A stretch of DNA of 64,000 nucleotides from Acanthaster planci (Eukaryota > Echinodermata > Asteroidea > Valvatida > Acanthasteridae): the NCBI RefSeq assembly GCF_001949145.1, contig NW_019091480.1:105552-169551 (forward strand). Direction: 5' to 3'. A program made the translations under genes and the position numbers. Shown here one piece after another: positions 24,706 to 37,800 of the stretch. The notes under the pieces are model-generated. The model had not been told where the DNA came from, ran no database searches, and was given only the letters and a program-made list of their open reading frames with translations. How positions within the stretch are numbered: position 1 is the first letter of the stretch; each line of letters opens with the position of its first letter.

Positions 24706-26369
24706 AAACCAAGTACATGTGCTATATGCATTAATCACGGAAAACCCAACCGATAAACTTTTTTACACGATGTTTGCTTGAGTCTACATGTGTATTTTTT
24801 TCACGCAGGGCCATGCCCAACTTTTCCGAAGTGATATCTGGCCGCGGCAATTTAGTATCTCACTGTGACGAGGTAACATTTAAGAAAAAACACTTAGATG
24901 GCTGCGCCCTTATACGCTCCGTATTTGAGCAGACTGTGTTGCCCAAACGTCGGTGTAAGACGGGCAAAACTCGAACTATATTACACCCATTTCCTTTTAA
25001 TCACTAACTATATACAAGGTTTACTAGTAATATTCACAGACGCTGAATACGGAATTCGCCATATAGGTTTTTTGAGTAGATTGCAATTAAAGTTTCACAA
25101 TCACGACAAATCACAGAAAAAAGGAGCAAAACAACTTCAATAAACACGTCATTGTCGTGCGATAGATCATAACAGTATTTTTTCGTACAAACACGAGTTG
25201 TCCGAGTTAACGTGTTTTGACCGAAACTCATTCCAGTAACTGTAATTGTATACGGTTGACGCATAATGTCCTTTATCTTAGCCCCTGGGAAAAATGCTGT
25301 ATACTGGTCATTTTCCTCTCTTACCGTCCGGAACTGGTATCGTAAGTCTAAAAGCTTTCCAGGTAGAATATTTCTATTTTTGGAATTTAGTAGGAAGGTG
25401 TGATATGAATTATTTTTAGTTTGCGATCGCACAAGCATACTTTTGAGTTAAATCCTTCACTGCGACATTAATGTCCTCTGGATTTCAGGTTTCTTGCTTT
25501 TAGGATGAGCTTCCGGTTAACTCTTCCTCTTTCGTGAACACTGAGTGCAAAAGGGGTTTTCCAAAGTATCTGAGAGATTCTCGAGAATATCTTGAGAGAA
25601 TCTCGGGTTACATGTAAAAAAGATTGAAACTGGCACCGATAAACTTACTCGTCCCCATGTTGTACTACTCTGCCATAGCAAAAATCATGGCGAGTCTCAA
25701 CACTGGTGATGATTATGTCCCAGTTACAGCATTGGTCAGAACTCCACGTAGGACTTTTGTCTATTCATGTACAAATAATAATGTATCCTAATTTCCGTTG
25801 GATGCAAGGTCACCATGTCCTGCGATAGATTACCAACCTGGGTACCATCTCGATCGTGGTATTTCCATGGAGGAAGGAGGTTACCAAGGGCAACGTCAGC
25901 GTCGTTGCTCAAAAAACAGCACGTCCAGGTTGCCCAGGCCCAAAAGAATACTGGGAAAACAAAACTCGAGCCACAAACACGGCGGAGGGAGTAACATGTT
26001 GTCGAACCGGCTTCTTACGTCTCCATTCAAAAGACATGCATGTAGTCTGGCAGTTGACGCTACATCTGTATCTACCTACATGGTATTTATTTCGACATGT
26101 ACACTTACAATTTTTTGCGTCGTTCATCCCCTTCGGACATCGAAGATTAGAATATTCTTACAAAACTTCTTACAAGACTTCTTGTCTATGTCATAGCTCT
26201 TGTGGTTAGCACTATTTATGGCCTCTCCTTCGAAAACCCTTCTGTTTTCCCCTATAACTAGCCTCACTATCCTCCACTGCTTTCTCGCCACTTGTTACCA
26301 CACGTAATGCATGATACTGGCAATTGAATAATCAGGCAAGTTCACGAGACTTGCATGAGTGCCACTTAC
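24706..26369. other. No recognisable gene
   Basis: Contains a 33-base imperfect palindrome at 25,572-25,604 (gagattctc ... gagaatctc). It also has overlapping frames of 117-134 codons near 25,034-25,438 (minus) and 25,798-26,209 (plus), which lack recognisable domains, a good start context or splice support. The second lies in a locally GC-richer patch. I do not call either a gene. Confidence 0.5.
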
Positions 26370-27112
26370 TTGCATGAGTATACACTTACCTTGAAGAAAA
26401 TAACCTTATTCCTAGTTACCAGTCAGGATTTAGACCCTTGCACTCAACTGAAACCACCCTACACGATTTGACAAATAGGTGTTTCCAGGCTATGGAGCAT
26501 GGAGAAGTACTGTAGTGTATTTATAGATCTCAGTAAAGCATTTGATTGTGTTGACCTTGAAATTCTTCTGGAAAAATTAAAAAGGCTTAACATGTCTACT
26601 TCACTAATCTGTTGGTTTAAATCATACCTAAGCGATCGTAGTCAGTCGGTAAATATTAAGGGTAAGATATCAAAGGTTCTGTCACTAACCGTTGGTGTCC
26701 CACAGGGTTCGATTTTAGGACCGCTTTTATTCATTATTTACACAAGTGATCTGCCATCCTGTATCCCACCAAATTGTAACTTGTATATGTCTGCAGATGA
26801 CTCCACTCTAATGTGCAGTTCTTCCAATATTAATGAAACAGAAAGGAATCTGAATGTAGCTCTTGACAGAATTCTACATTGGTGCTCAAGAAACAAACTT
26901 GAACTAAATACAAACAAAACCAAATGCATGCTTATTGGCTCAAGGCAGAAAACCGCCAATACAGAATTGAACCTCAACATTGCTGATAGCCCAATTGTCA
27001 AAAAAATCTGGCAAATGCTTGGGAGTTATTGTTGACGAAACACTAAGTTGGGGCCCACATGTTGATTACGTAAGAAAAGCAGTCTCATCTAAAGCTGATC
27101 TATGGAGTTGTT
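26370..27112 (+). mobile_element. LINE fragment: reverse-transcriptase palm (CR1/L2/Jockey-like)
   Basis: Plus-strand reverse-transcriptase core. SYQSGFRPLHSTETTL (about 26,420) is followed by an in-frame stop, then motif A FIDLSKAFDCVD (about 26,520), GVPQGSILGPLLFIIY (about 26,690), the catalytic box as SADDST in place of YADDST (about 26,795), LNTNKTKCMLIG, and after one frame change near 27,000 GVIVDETLSWGPHVDYV. It is truncated at both ends, lacking endonuclease and C-terminus. It is less decayed than the neighbouring LINE at 28.4-31.5 kb, so probably a younger insertion. Confidence 0.85.
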
Positions 27113-28359
27113 AACTTGGTTGCCATTGTTCATTGGAGCTGGATGGGGAATTTCCGCGTATTCTTTTTTCCCCATTTTTTCGGGGTTTTCGCCCATCCTG
27201 TGATCAGTATTTAATTAATGCCTTGATTACTTAAATGTTCACAAGATGTGTATGATATTTTAGTGGTTTGTATTTGTAAATATTAATGTTTGTCGTATTT
27301 GTCAATTTTGCTTTTCGTCGTGAGTATGTAACAATTACAGTTGGGTCTTCTGGGTAACTCAGACCTTAAGTTTCCAAAAGACAAAGAAAATCAAGGTCCT
27401 TGAGCGGCCTCTTCAAATTCAAGAACTCAATCTCAATACGATCTTTGGCATAAGTTCAAGACCAAGGAATGTAATGCTCTAAAAACTTCAAATTTCAGTG
27501 AACCACAGCAGTTTCCCAAAGTACACAGGGTGCACTTGAATGTGTCATTTGTTTGACCACTACGATCATTTCTTTACTGGCCAAGTGCACCTGTGACTGG
27601 TCCTCCATGCATCTGCGATTTCCACATTAAATAAAAATCATACGCAGTGAGAACGAAGAAAAATCGCGATAAATTTCCTCTGGAACTAAGAATCCGAGTG
27701 CAAGTTCAAAAACATTTTGACCTCGAGGGGCGCTGTCATCCGTTGGCCAGACAGGTTGCACGGATAAACATTCATTGTCAAAGGTTATTTATTTTGTCAT
27801 AGTCGAAACATTTCCACGATATTATTCGGAGTTATCTGGGTGCATCAACTCAAAAGTAATCGCCATGAGGAATACATGTACTTTGGTACTGTTTATTCCC
27901 TAGTCCAAGTTTACGAGAGGGGTTAATATTTCAAACCTCAACAGTAAGTCTTTATTAAGTCTTCCTGTAAAATTCCCTTTCAAAGCACAAAACACGAACA
28001 TCACAGTTTTAACTTCCCAGTTCGAAAATGTATGGAACAAATTTAATACATTCAGAGGCGTTCTTTTTCATCACGGTTAAATGCCCTCGTTTCATATATA
28101 GATAGCTACATGATTTAAACAAATTACTGTTTCATCAACGGATTTGCATAAAAAGATGTCTAACTTAGTGAAAATACAATGCCCAAAATATCAAGTTTAA
28201 TTAGAAAAAGGTTTTTGTACAGTGTCTTAGAAACTGTTTTACCCAATTGGTGCCCCCGTTCGAGGTCTAAATACAAATAGGCCTTTTTGTACATAATTGA
28301 AAAGAATAATTCATTAGCGTTTCAAAACAGCAAAAGCATAAACATGCTCCAATGTCAAT
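27113..28359. other. Gap between two LINE copies, no gene seen
   Basis: The first ~200 bases may be 3' UTR of the preceding LINE. The remainder is AT-rich, with no frame worth calling. Confidence 0.5.
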
Positions 28360-31300
28360 CACACTGTGAGGGAAGACCTCATGGCGGATCTCCTTGACAT
28401 TCTAACAATGGAAATACCACATGGGAAGTCGAAACCAGTTGTCGTCCTTACATGGTACAGACCTCTCAATTCCAATATGGATCTTTTTGAGCACGTTGAG
28501 CGCATTCTACGTTAACCTGGAAATGAAAATAAGGACGTTGGTTTCCTTGGTGACTTTAACCACGACCTTATTAGCACCAATACTTCTTGTTACACGAAAA
28601 GGCTTGTCAAACTCACTGAAAACTTTCAGCTATATATAGTACAAGAAATCGACGAGCCTCCTCGAGTAGTCCAGCATTCAACGACACCTATCGATGTACT
28701 GCATACATCTAACCAGGTGAAAATTGCCACACATGTGGAGTTAAGAGGACATTCAATGCTATATGCTATTTGATGAAAACACAATGCAAAATCTAATGGT
28801 CACACTGTTACAACTGTACTAGATGTTACAGCAAGATAACGACGATTGTTTTTAAAGGACCTGTTCGATACTTATTGGATTTGTTTCTTTGTAGTAATAA
28901 AAATGTTGACGATGCTCTTGATCAATTTGAGAATCTTTTTCTCGAAGTTTGTGACAGACACGTACCTTGTAAATCAAGAAGAGTGAGGCAAACCCTTGCT
29001 CCTTGGCTCAATCAGGAGATCTTTGAAATAATGAAGAAAAGGAATCGCTCAATACAGATCGCCATCAAGTCTGGACTTGATCATGATATTAAGTGGAAAA
29101 TCTACAAACAGTTTTAAATCCAAGTTACTTCTAAGATCAAAGTAAAAGAGATTATATTAATAAAGCCATCAGGTCCAGCAAAAACAAGAACGAAAAGGTT
29201 TGTAAATGCCTCGAACAGGTAATTCCGACTAAAAGCAAAATATCTGTGATCAACAAGATCTGTGCAGATGATGTTGAAATATCGGAACCTGTAAGTATTG
29301 CCAGTTTTCTCAACGATTATTCTGCTAGCATTGGGCTTAAACTCACTGCTGAAATACCTAGCAGTAATTGTGATAATATTGACAATATTGAGTGCTCTGA
29401 AGGCAGTTTTTGCTTCAAACCCATCTGCCAGGATTTTGTTTTAAAACAACTTCAGAATCTCGCGACCTCTAAGGCTACAGGCTGTGATAATAATTGTCTG
29501 TCTCGATTAAAGTAGCTGCTCCTGTTCTTACCCACCAACAGGTAACTTCCCCATAAGTGGAAGAGGGCTAAAATAGTACCTATTCACAGAGGAGATGACG
29601 CAAGTGAACCTAGTAATTATAGGCCAGGATCTGTCTTGCTTGTCCTCTTCAAAATCCTAGAGAGAGCCATTTTTGATCAGCTTTACGAACAAATCAGTCG
29701 CATTCAATCGGGTTTTCAACCATCACATTCCATCTCAACAGCTTTGATCAGTGTCACTGATGACTGGCTCAACAGCCTTGTTAATGGCGAACTAACAGGT
29801 GTCGTTATGCTTGACTTGAAAAAACCTTTGACACTGTGGACTTTGAGATCCTTGGAGCTACATGGGTGTAGACAGAAAGGGTATAAATAATTGGTTCGCC
29901 AGTTATCTGAATGATCATCTCCACATAACGTCAGTTCACGGCAACTGAACAAACTCTGTTCCAATACGTTGCAGGGTACCACAAGGGTCAATTCTTTCCT
30001 CCCCTTCTGTTTATTATCTATATCAATGACTTCCCTAACAATGTTAGCAACTGTAAGATCAGCATGTATGCACATGATACAGTCCTATATTAAGCCAGCA
30101 TGGATGTCACTGAGCTTATTAGGGCAACTAATGCTGATCTAATCAATGTCACAAGTTGGTTAAACAAAAATAAACTTAGTCTAAATGTTAATAAGACAGT
30201 GCAGCACTAATTTTACTGGGTAGCAAATCAAGACTTCGTAACTTGCCTGAGACTGATTTTAACATCAAACTTAACGTAACACCATTAAATAGAGTAAAAA
30301 ATGTTAGTATCTTGGAGTTATTGTTGACGAAAATCTTTCTGGAGCGAGCATATTGATCATGTGTGGAAAAAGGCTCTTATGGGGATCCACGTTCTTAAGG
30401 TCAAAAACATAGTCTCACAGACCATTGTTACTCACAACCTTCCATACAATGTTATTGTTTCATCACAATTATTTGACAATTCGGACGTAATGTGAGGAAA
30501 CTGTGGATCCACAATCCAAACTTAACTACAAAAACTCCAAAACAGAGGTGCCCGTATCATGAGAAATGCTGACTGGAATGTTCCAAGTAGTGTGAATCTA
30601 AGAGAATTGAACTGGATCCCACTCAGTGCAAGAAGATTCATGAACCAATATGATGCTATTATGACGTATAAAATTATCCATGTCGCAGTACTTGAAAGAT
30701 AAGTTTGATTTTTCCATTCAAATTACGCACTGAGGAGAAGCAATCGTGTGTGTTTCAGTGCCAAAGTCAAGCACTGAGTCCCTTAAACAAAGTTTCAATA
30801 TAGAGGTGCGACGACTTGAAACTCCTAGCATGTCAGTGTTCAATCAAGTCTACAAAGTTTTAAGATACATATTTAAGTGACACTGGCATCTTGAAAATTT
30901 ACTCCTCACTCCTGCTTTTTATATCAGGACTTCATCTGGAAAGTTTGTTTGGTTTCAAAAACTTATATGTTGTATTTATATGTTTTGAATCTATCTATCT
31001 ATTTTGAGTCTTTCTTTTTAATTTATTTAAAATTTTTACTGTTGCTATTGCTTTTATATGATTAATCTGTACACGTATTTTCCTTTTCGGGTTCAACTAT
31101 TATCAGTGAGTGGCTCATTCAAATTTTCTTCGGTTCTGTTTAGTTTCACTGTTACATCAGGGGCAGTACTTTTTCTTCTGTAAATTTTCTTCTTTTGTTG
31201 TGATTGCTTTTAAAGGCTTTATTTTTACATCATTTGTTCATCTTCGTAAATTGTTTAAATACAATTTTAATTTTATCTGGTTTTTGGTGGTTTTAATTCT

Positions 31301-31528
31301 ATTGCATTTTGCTTATTTTTGCAATGAAATTGTTATTTTACCTTGGGTGGCTGATTACTATTTTTACTTGGTTGTTGTGGTGAATGTTTTAGTTACTGTT
31401 TTACTTTCACATCATTTTTTTAACACAACCATGGGTTCTTTTTAATAACACGGGCCCTTGAAAAGCAACTGCAGTTGAATGGGTTACTGTGTATAAATAA
31501 CTTTACATCAATAAACAAATATATAAAT
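28360..31528 (+). mobile_element. LINE remnant with endonuclease end, reverse transcriptase and 3' UTR
   Basis: Plus-strand parts in order: end of the endonuclease (KSKPVVVLTWYRPLNS near 28,430), linker with APWLNQEI (about 29,000), finger region (NYRPGSVL near 29,610; SGFQPSHSISTALI near 29,710), a degenerate motif A (VMLDLKKPL near 29,810), LLFIIYINDF (about 30,005), the catalytic box as YAHDTVLY (about 30,070, Asp to His), LNVNKT, GARIMRNADW (about 30,550), and a C-terminal region to about 30,880. There follows a T-rich 3' UTR of about 600 bases that ends in tttacatcaataaacaaat. Many stops and frame changes occur and the catalytic Asp is lost, so the copy is dead. It is 5'-truncated within the endonuclease. 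Confidence 0.85.
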
Positions 31529-31881
31529 TTCATTTGTTTCCGAAATGACTGAGATGTGGCTAATTTAAAATAACTACCGTTATACTCTTGTGACACGGAC
31601 AGGCTGTCCCATGCACACCATACTGGGCAGGCCTATTGGTCTGGTCCTTGGTTTTCATGCTGGTTGGTCGCATTGGCCTAAAAGTTATTGTCATAACATT
31701 AAGTTGGGGGCACCATTGCCATAAAACTCCGACAACTGGTTACCTATATACTTACAAGTCCCTCGAGGTGGCGGAAAAGATGGTAAAATAAATCCATAAC
31801 ACTGACAAAATCCTAAACATGAATAAATAATTAATATAACTAAGATGCATACCTCGCTGATATTTTTATTTATTTATTTTT
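31529..31881 (-). other. 3' flank of the dehydrogenase gene with poly(A) signals
   Basis: On the minus strand, overlapping AATAAA signals lie within about 20 bases after the stop codon (plus-strand run of tttatt at 31,860-31,880). The 3' UTR may therefore be very short. Nothing else was recognised up to the LINE end. Confidence 0.45.
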
Positions 31882-34800
31882 TTAGTTTGCATGATAAAAA
31901 TAATCTCCAACTCGATGAGGTAGAAGAGTCATTACAAAAGTCCTTATGTGCCAATACAGTGTTTTTGGCTCGTATCTAACTCGAGGGATCTCATCAGTAA
32001 CAGCATCTATCATTGCGTCGAGCACCGGCTGCGTATTAGTGTTTCCAGTGCGAGTGAAGAATCGCATCCTCTGAACGCGAGACTGGAAAAAGTCCTCTCC
32101 GTACGACTCTTTCACTTCTTCCGACATACTCCTCCACATTTCCTCGGCAATGTGGTCAATTTTATCCTGGGTGAAGATGCCGGTTGCGCCGATAAAGTTG
32201 CCTGGTTCAACAATGACAGTTTTGACATCCCAGTTACGCATTTCATAGCGTAGACATTGTGTAAATCCTTCGAGGGCATGCTTTGTTGCTACGTAACATG
32301 ACCGCCCCATTGATGCTTGGCGACCTAGCACACTCGTCACATTCACAACACGCCCTTCAAAAAGTCATATTTACAACAGTATTAATGCAAATAAAGTGGT
32401 ACTTTGAATGCAGCTGTTACCCAATGAACATAAATGCACACAATAAAACAATACAAATCCAATATAAAAACCTGTGGGCACTTCAAAATTAAATATCCCC
32501 AGAAAGGTATTATAGTGGTCAACTGGTTCTTGAAAATGGAAAGAGCAACAACAGTTTTTGTAAGCTGAAATAGCTGAGTAGTGTATGTATACAATGCTTC
32601 CACTGGAGGGTTTCCCCAAATCACATTTCGTGGTAGCATCTACAAACGAACGAATCGTTACAGAATCATATCTATAAACTCAAGAAAACTCAGAAATGAC
32701 ACATTAAGTACTGCATTTGGTGCCAGTCACAAAGACATTTCTTGGAGCAAAGCAAAACCTTACTTGAATGGGAAAGCCGGTAATCGAGTACATGTAAACA
32801 TAGGCGTCGCGAGGGGAGGGCAAGAGGGGACACCTGTCCCCCCTCCCCTGAAAAAATGGGGGAACATTAAAAAAAAGTTGGAAAAATGAACTAAATAGAA
32901 ATAAGAGAGGAAATGGAATAAAAATCACGGATTTGATTAAAAAATTTCCCCTCCACCCTTAATGGACTACACCTAGCTTGCACTCATGAAACATCCCACC
33001 CAAGGGGGAAAAATTGTTCCCCCCCCGGAAAAAAATCCAGGCGACGCCCATGCAATGAAATCAGGCACATACACTGTAGGAGTGTGACAACCAAATCTCT
33101 CTTCGGTTTACGGCTTTTATTATAAAATTATTTGATGGTGTACGGAACCTTTGGGAATGCACCAGTTCTGCAATTTGGATTATTTTAAATCTCTTTAAAT
33201 GAAATCATTTTTTTTTTTATTTCTGTGCGTGAGTTTCTTTTCGCTTTTGTTTTTACTACACCAGCTTAGACTGGCAGTTCATCTTTGTCAAATTCCCAGT
33301 TCCAACCACGCATGGTGGAAGACTAGGAACCCCAATGGCACAGAGTACTTTCCTTGACCTGGATTTTGTTGCAATACGTTTACTTGATCCCAACGATCTT
33401 TTGACATTAATTCCAAGGGTTAAAAAGGGAGTGTGGGCTCCTATTGATATACATCTAACCTCTTTGAACCCAAGTTTGGAATCAGGTAACTTTCCTTTCC
33501 ATAATGTATAGACAAATCCGATGAGGCTCCATTCTGAGGGGCCATTTACACTCAAGCAGCTGTCTCAGCCTGAGCGCACGCTAAACATGCTAAATATCGG
33601 CAATTGACTGCTGCCTATTGGTAAAGGAATTTCAGACGCTCGCACCGTACCGACTGTACCTCAATGCGAACAGGATGGCCCATATAGTAAATAACTACTA
33701 ATTTTGGTCTTCGAATTCTAAGGACCCAATAACATGCATACCAACATCCTTGAGGTTTCTGAAACAGAAATTAAAATAAAGTCCGGTCCCTAATCTTTAA
33801 ATTTCTTTTCAAATTTGTTTGTGGGTTAACTGACTCAATTTTTTAATAATTCCCTCAAAACAACCCCCCCCCAAAAGTGATTTTTCCGAAGTCTGCTTGC
33901 AGTGCCACTTTTCAAGTGGTAACCCTCAACTTTCTCGGGCACTGAGGATCATTTTTCAACCGTATTTTTAGCCATTCTGCTCTCCAATGGAAGCCTCAAA
34001 ACCAAGGGAGTTGATTCAATCAAAGATTTACACAATCATATTTTTGGGAGGCCAGAGAATCTCCTTTTTCAACAGATATTGTGGAGGTCCTTTTAATGCT
34101 AATGAGCTAGCCAAAAATTTTCACCTGAATTAGTGGACTTCACCCTTGTAAGGCGAGTATCGTCAACTTCATTGTATGGAGCCAAAATGGCTACTCATTA
34201 TGCATTCAGCACAGCAGGCAGCTATTATGAGCTAACTGCACCGACGTATAAACCACCATTTCAATTTCAATGGTCCCGAGGGCAGGCAAAAACATCTTTG
34301 GACAGACATTTTTGATCACACAAACAAGACAAAATTTACAACCCACCAATAAAATTTTAACTTAATTCTGCCACACTGTTGAAGAAATCTGTACACATGT
34401 ATTTCCCTCCAAAATATAGAGCATAACTGCACTCAGACACCCCCCATGAGGATCAGTTCCAGGCTGGTAGTTTTTAGATGTTGTTAGGAAGGGATCTTGA
34501 TTACATCCTAACAGATATCTTTTCAATGCATCTCTACTGAGTATTCAGGCCTTCGGTGTGTGTGTGTATGGCAACAATCTATCAGATGTCGGTGCATGGC
34601 ACTAAGGAAATAAATACATGCTTGTTCCTTTGTTTGTTTGCTTCAGATCGGCTCAAGAGAATGGACAATTAAGACAAGTGCCTTAACCAAAGGCGAGGGC
34701 ACTATCAGTGTCTTGTTGTGAGGGCAAAGGTCTTAAAATTCTTATTCCAATTCATATAAAGACATCTTGAGTCAAAAAGTCAAAAAGAAGTTTAGAAATT

Positions 34801-37800
34801 ACCCATTTCAAGCGATTTTGTTCATAATTTTACTCGATTTTAACATTCCCTTAGCCATGTTATGGTACTGTATGTTCCTCTTTCGAGTAGTCGTTTATGT
34901 GGACAAAGGGCGCAGGCATGCTACCTGAGGTGGCGCACAGCCAGACTGCTCCCGTCCGCAACTTTTTAATTCTTTTAAATCAGCTTCAGCTTGTGCATGT
35001 ACACAAGACATAAGACCACCTCATTCGTCTGGTTCCCAGATATAAATGTATAATACAGAAATGATGTCCATCTGAAAGAGTAAGCGACTAAATGTATGGG
35101 GACCTAGAGGGACTCCTTTACTGTACGTAATTAGGCCTACTCAACCGTACCCCATCAAAATCACGTTCAAATTGCGGAGTAGCTGGATTCAAGTCGATTA
35201 TTATGCAAGTCTGGCAGCTTTTGGACATCATTTTTAAACCAAATAAAAAACTTTTTTTATTTTGCCGATGCACACCGTTCTTCAGGGACGCGCGCGCTGA
35301 CCAGAAAGCGGAGACCTTTTTTTGACCCAAGATATACTGTATGTTTAATAAAACAGAAAGAGATATAGATGCCGCGAGTGTCACTCTATTCAGTGAAGTT
35401 TTTCGCCGTGGAAAGGAAATCACGGGAATAATCTATTTTCTGCAAGATACATATTCTTTTTTACTCTTACATGTACATGTATACGAATTACAGTGTTATT
35501 TCATGTCCTACTCCATGCATTTCTTGCTAATTCATCTCTACATTTCATTCTCAATGACTACATGACTTTATTTTCACATTTATTTTAAAAGAAGTTTATT
35601 TTCTTTCGTTGGATCTTTTATACCGGTATAATAAAAAATGTATAAGTATTGGTGCACAGTTTTTAAATACCGACCATTTTGTGCTTCATGCTTGTGCATA
35701 TTAACCCCTTTCTTCAGTTTTTTTGGTTTTTTCTTGGACACCCTTTACAACATTCTGCTTTAAAGGTACAGTCCATCATATGCAGTTGTCCAAGAAGTAA
35801 GAGACGAAATTTTGTTGAAAAGATATAGTACTTGGTTTAAAGATTGTTCTGGAACTTAACTGCCAGTGGAAATAATCTCCCTGGCAAGCAGTCATTGTCA
35901 CGAAAACAATGAAAGAAGTCCATTCCAACAAAGAGTCGAAAGGTGCATTTTAAAAAAAATTGCCATTAAAAGCATGTGAAAGTATTGACACAACAGTCGT
36001 GCACGAACACCGTACAGTTACTATGAAGGCACCTGTGTGTATGCATTACGTACACGATGCATTCGTACGTTTCACTTTCACGGACACAAAATCCACTACC
36101 ATGTATATCACAATATACATGTACACGTACATCCCTTTCCACGTACATGGACGTATACGTATGCGTTGCGTGTGCGTGGAGTTCAGCCATCAAGATCGCC
36201 CCAGGGGCAATTTCAAGATTTGTTCTTTGTTACCCTTCTTTGAATTTTGAATAATTTTGTGGCCTCAAAGGAACATATAATGCACTAGTAACAAATGATG
36301 GACTGCACCTTCATGAGTTCCTGCAGAGTTCTAGGGGGCCTGTAATGTGCATGTAGGCCTACCAAAGTGAATTAAGGCATCTTTCCATAGGTATGTTTTT
36401 TGGTGCATTATGTACACAATGCATTCCGTACACAATGCGTTCATACCTTTCACGACACAAAAATTACCATTACCAAAATAATACACGTGTCAAAATCGCT
36501 CAAGGCGTAATTGGCGCAAGTGTTGACAAATGGAAAGGCGCTTTTTTATGTGCATGAAAGTAAAATGCATGAACACTGGTAAAAAATACATACATGTACA
36601 TGTACATGTATGGAAAGGCGCCTTTAAACGTACCTCACACACACAATTATCTGTGTAAAAGGCATTAGCTCAAGGACAAGCGTGTAAACCAATGCACGTA
36701 GCCCGTTGCATTACACTTCTCAGGGCAAATGATTTATGCACTTTATTCTCATGTGCCATTAACTGGTCTAAATATTTCATGTCACATGATCTGCAATTCA
36801 CTAATGAGAAGAAGAAGATTTATTCAGGTGCTGTATAAGGGCTCTTTATTATTCTACAGTCACTGGTGAAATTGAGATATCAATTTGAACCTTTGTGATA
36901 CATTAAAAAGTACTCTCCAACTTGATGGGATAAAATAATCACTACAAAACTCCTTGGGTGCCTATCTAACTCATGAGATTTCATCAATAGCAGCATCTGT
37001 CTGTGCATCAATCACAGGTTGGGTGTTTGTCAACAATGTTAGCAATCCGCCGCATTATCCGATCAAGAGACTTGAAAACATTTTCTCCATACGAATCTTT
37101 CACTTCATCTGACACATTACATGTACTCCACATTTATTCAGCAATCCTTTCAACTTATAATGTTGTGATGAGGCAAGGGCCAGCCAAAAAGTTTCCCAGT
37201 GCTACTTTTACACTTCCGCTAACTTTCACACCCCCATCTCCACATTTCAAAGCACAGACATTGTGTGAAACCTTCCATGGCATACTTGGTCACAGCATAG
37301 CACAACTGGGAAAGTGATGTCATTGCTTGACAACCTAACACACTGGTCACATTCACAATAAGCCCTCCAAAACACACTTATAGCAGCTTACAAGAATTGA
37401 ACAATGATCATGAAACTAATTACATAAAGTTGCTCATTTGGGATCCCAATAAACTTTAAAAGTTTACCATCTAATCTACACGTAGAATAACTATTACGAT
37501 AGGTGTGACATACGAGAATATTGAAATGTAAGTACCAACATGTATGTAATTAAAAAGCTTCACGCAATGAATAATCACATTTTGTTTATGTCTGTACTCT
37601 TCTTCAATTTTTCCATAATGTAACATGAAAGGTGCACTTTTTAAGCATTCAAAATTGCCCACGCATTTCTGGACAAGTGAGGGCGCTTTTGCCATGATAT
37701 ACATGTATATCCAGGAAGACACTGTTCAGTTAGCATGTTTTCATGTTCAAATTGTGAACTCCAAAGTTGCTAATTGAAAACATTTCTGAGTAAAGGTTGC

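Noticed and set aside
25034-25438. Minus-strand frame of 134 codons
   Set aside because: No recognisable domain, no start context and no exon-like boundaries; treated as chance.
31110-31445. Phe/Leu-rich frame resembling a membrane protein
   Set aside because: It is a T-rich LINE 3' UTR read in a lucky frame; hydrophobicity comes from base composition.
35960-36254. Overlapping frames on both strands
   Set aside because: Caused by alternating acgtacatgtac words that lack stop codons; composition is His/Tyr/Met-biased with no domain.
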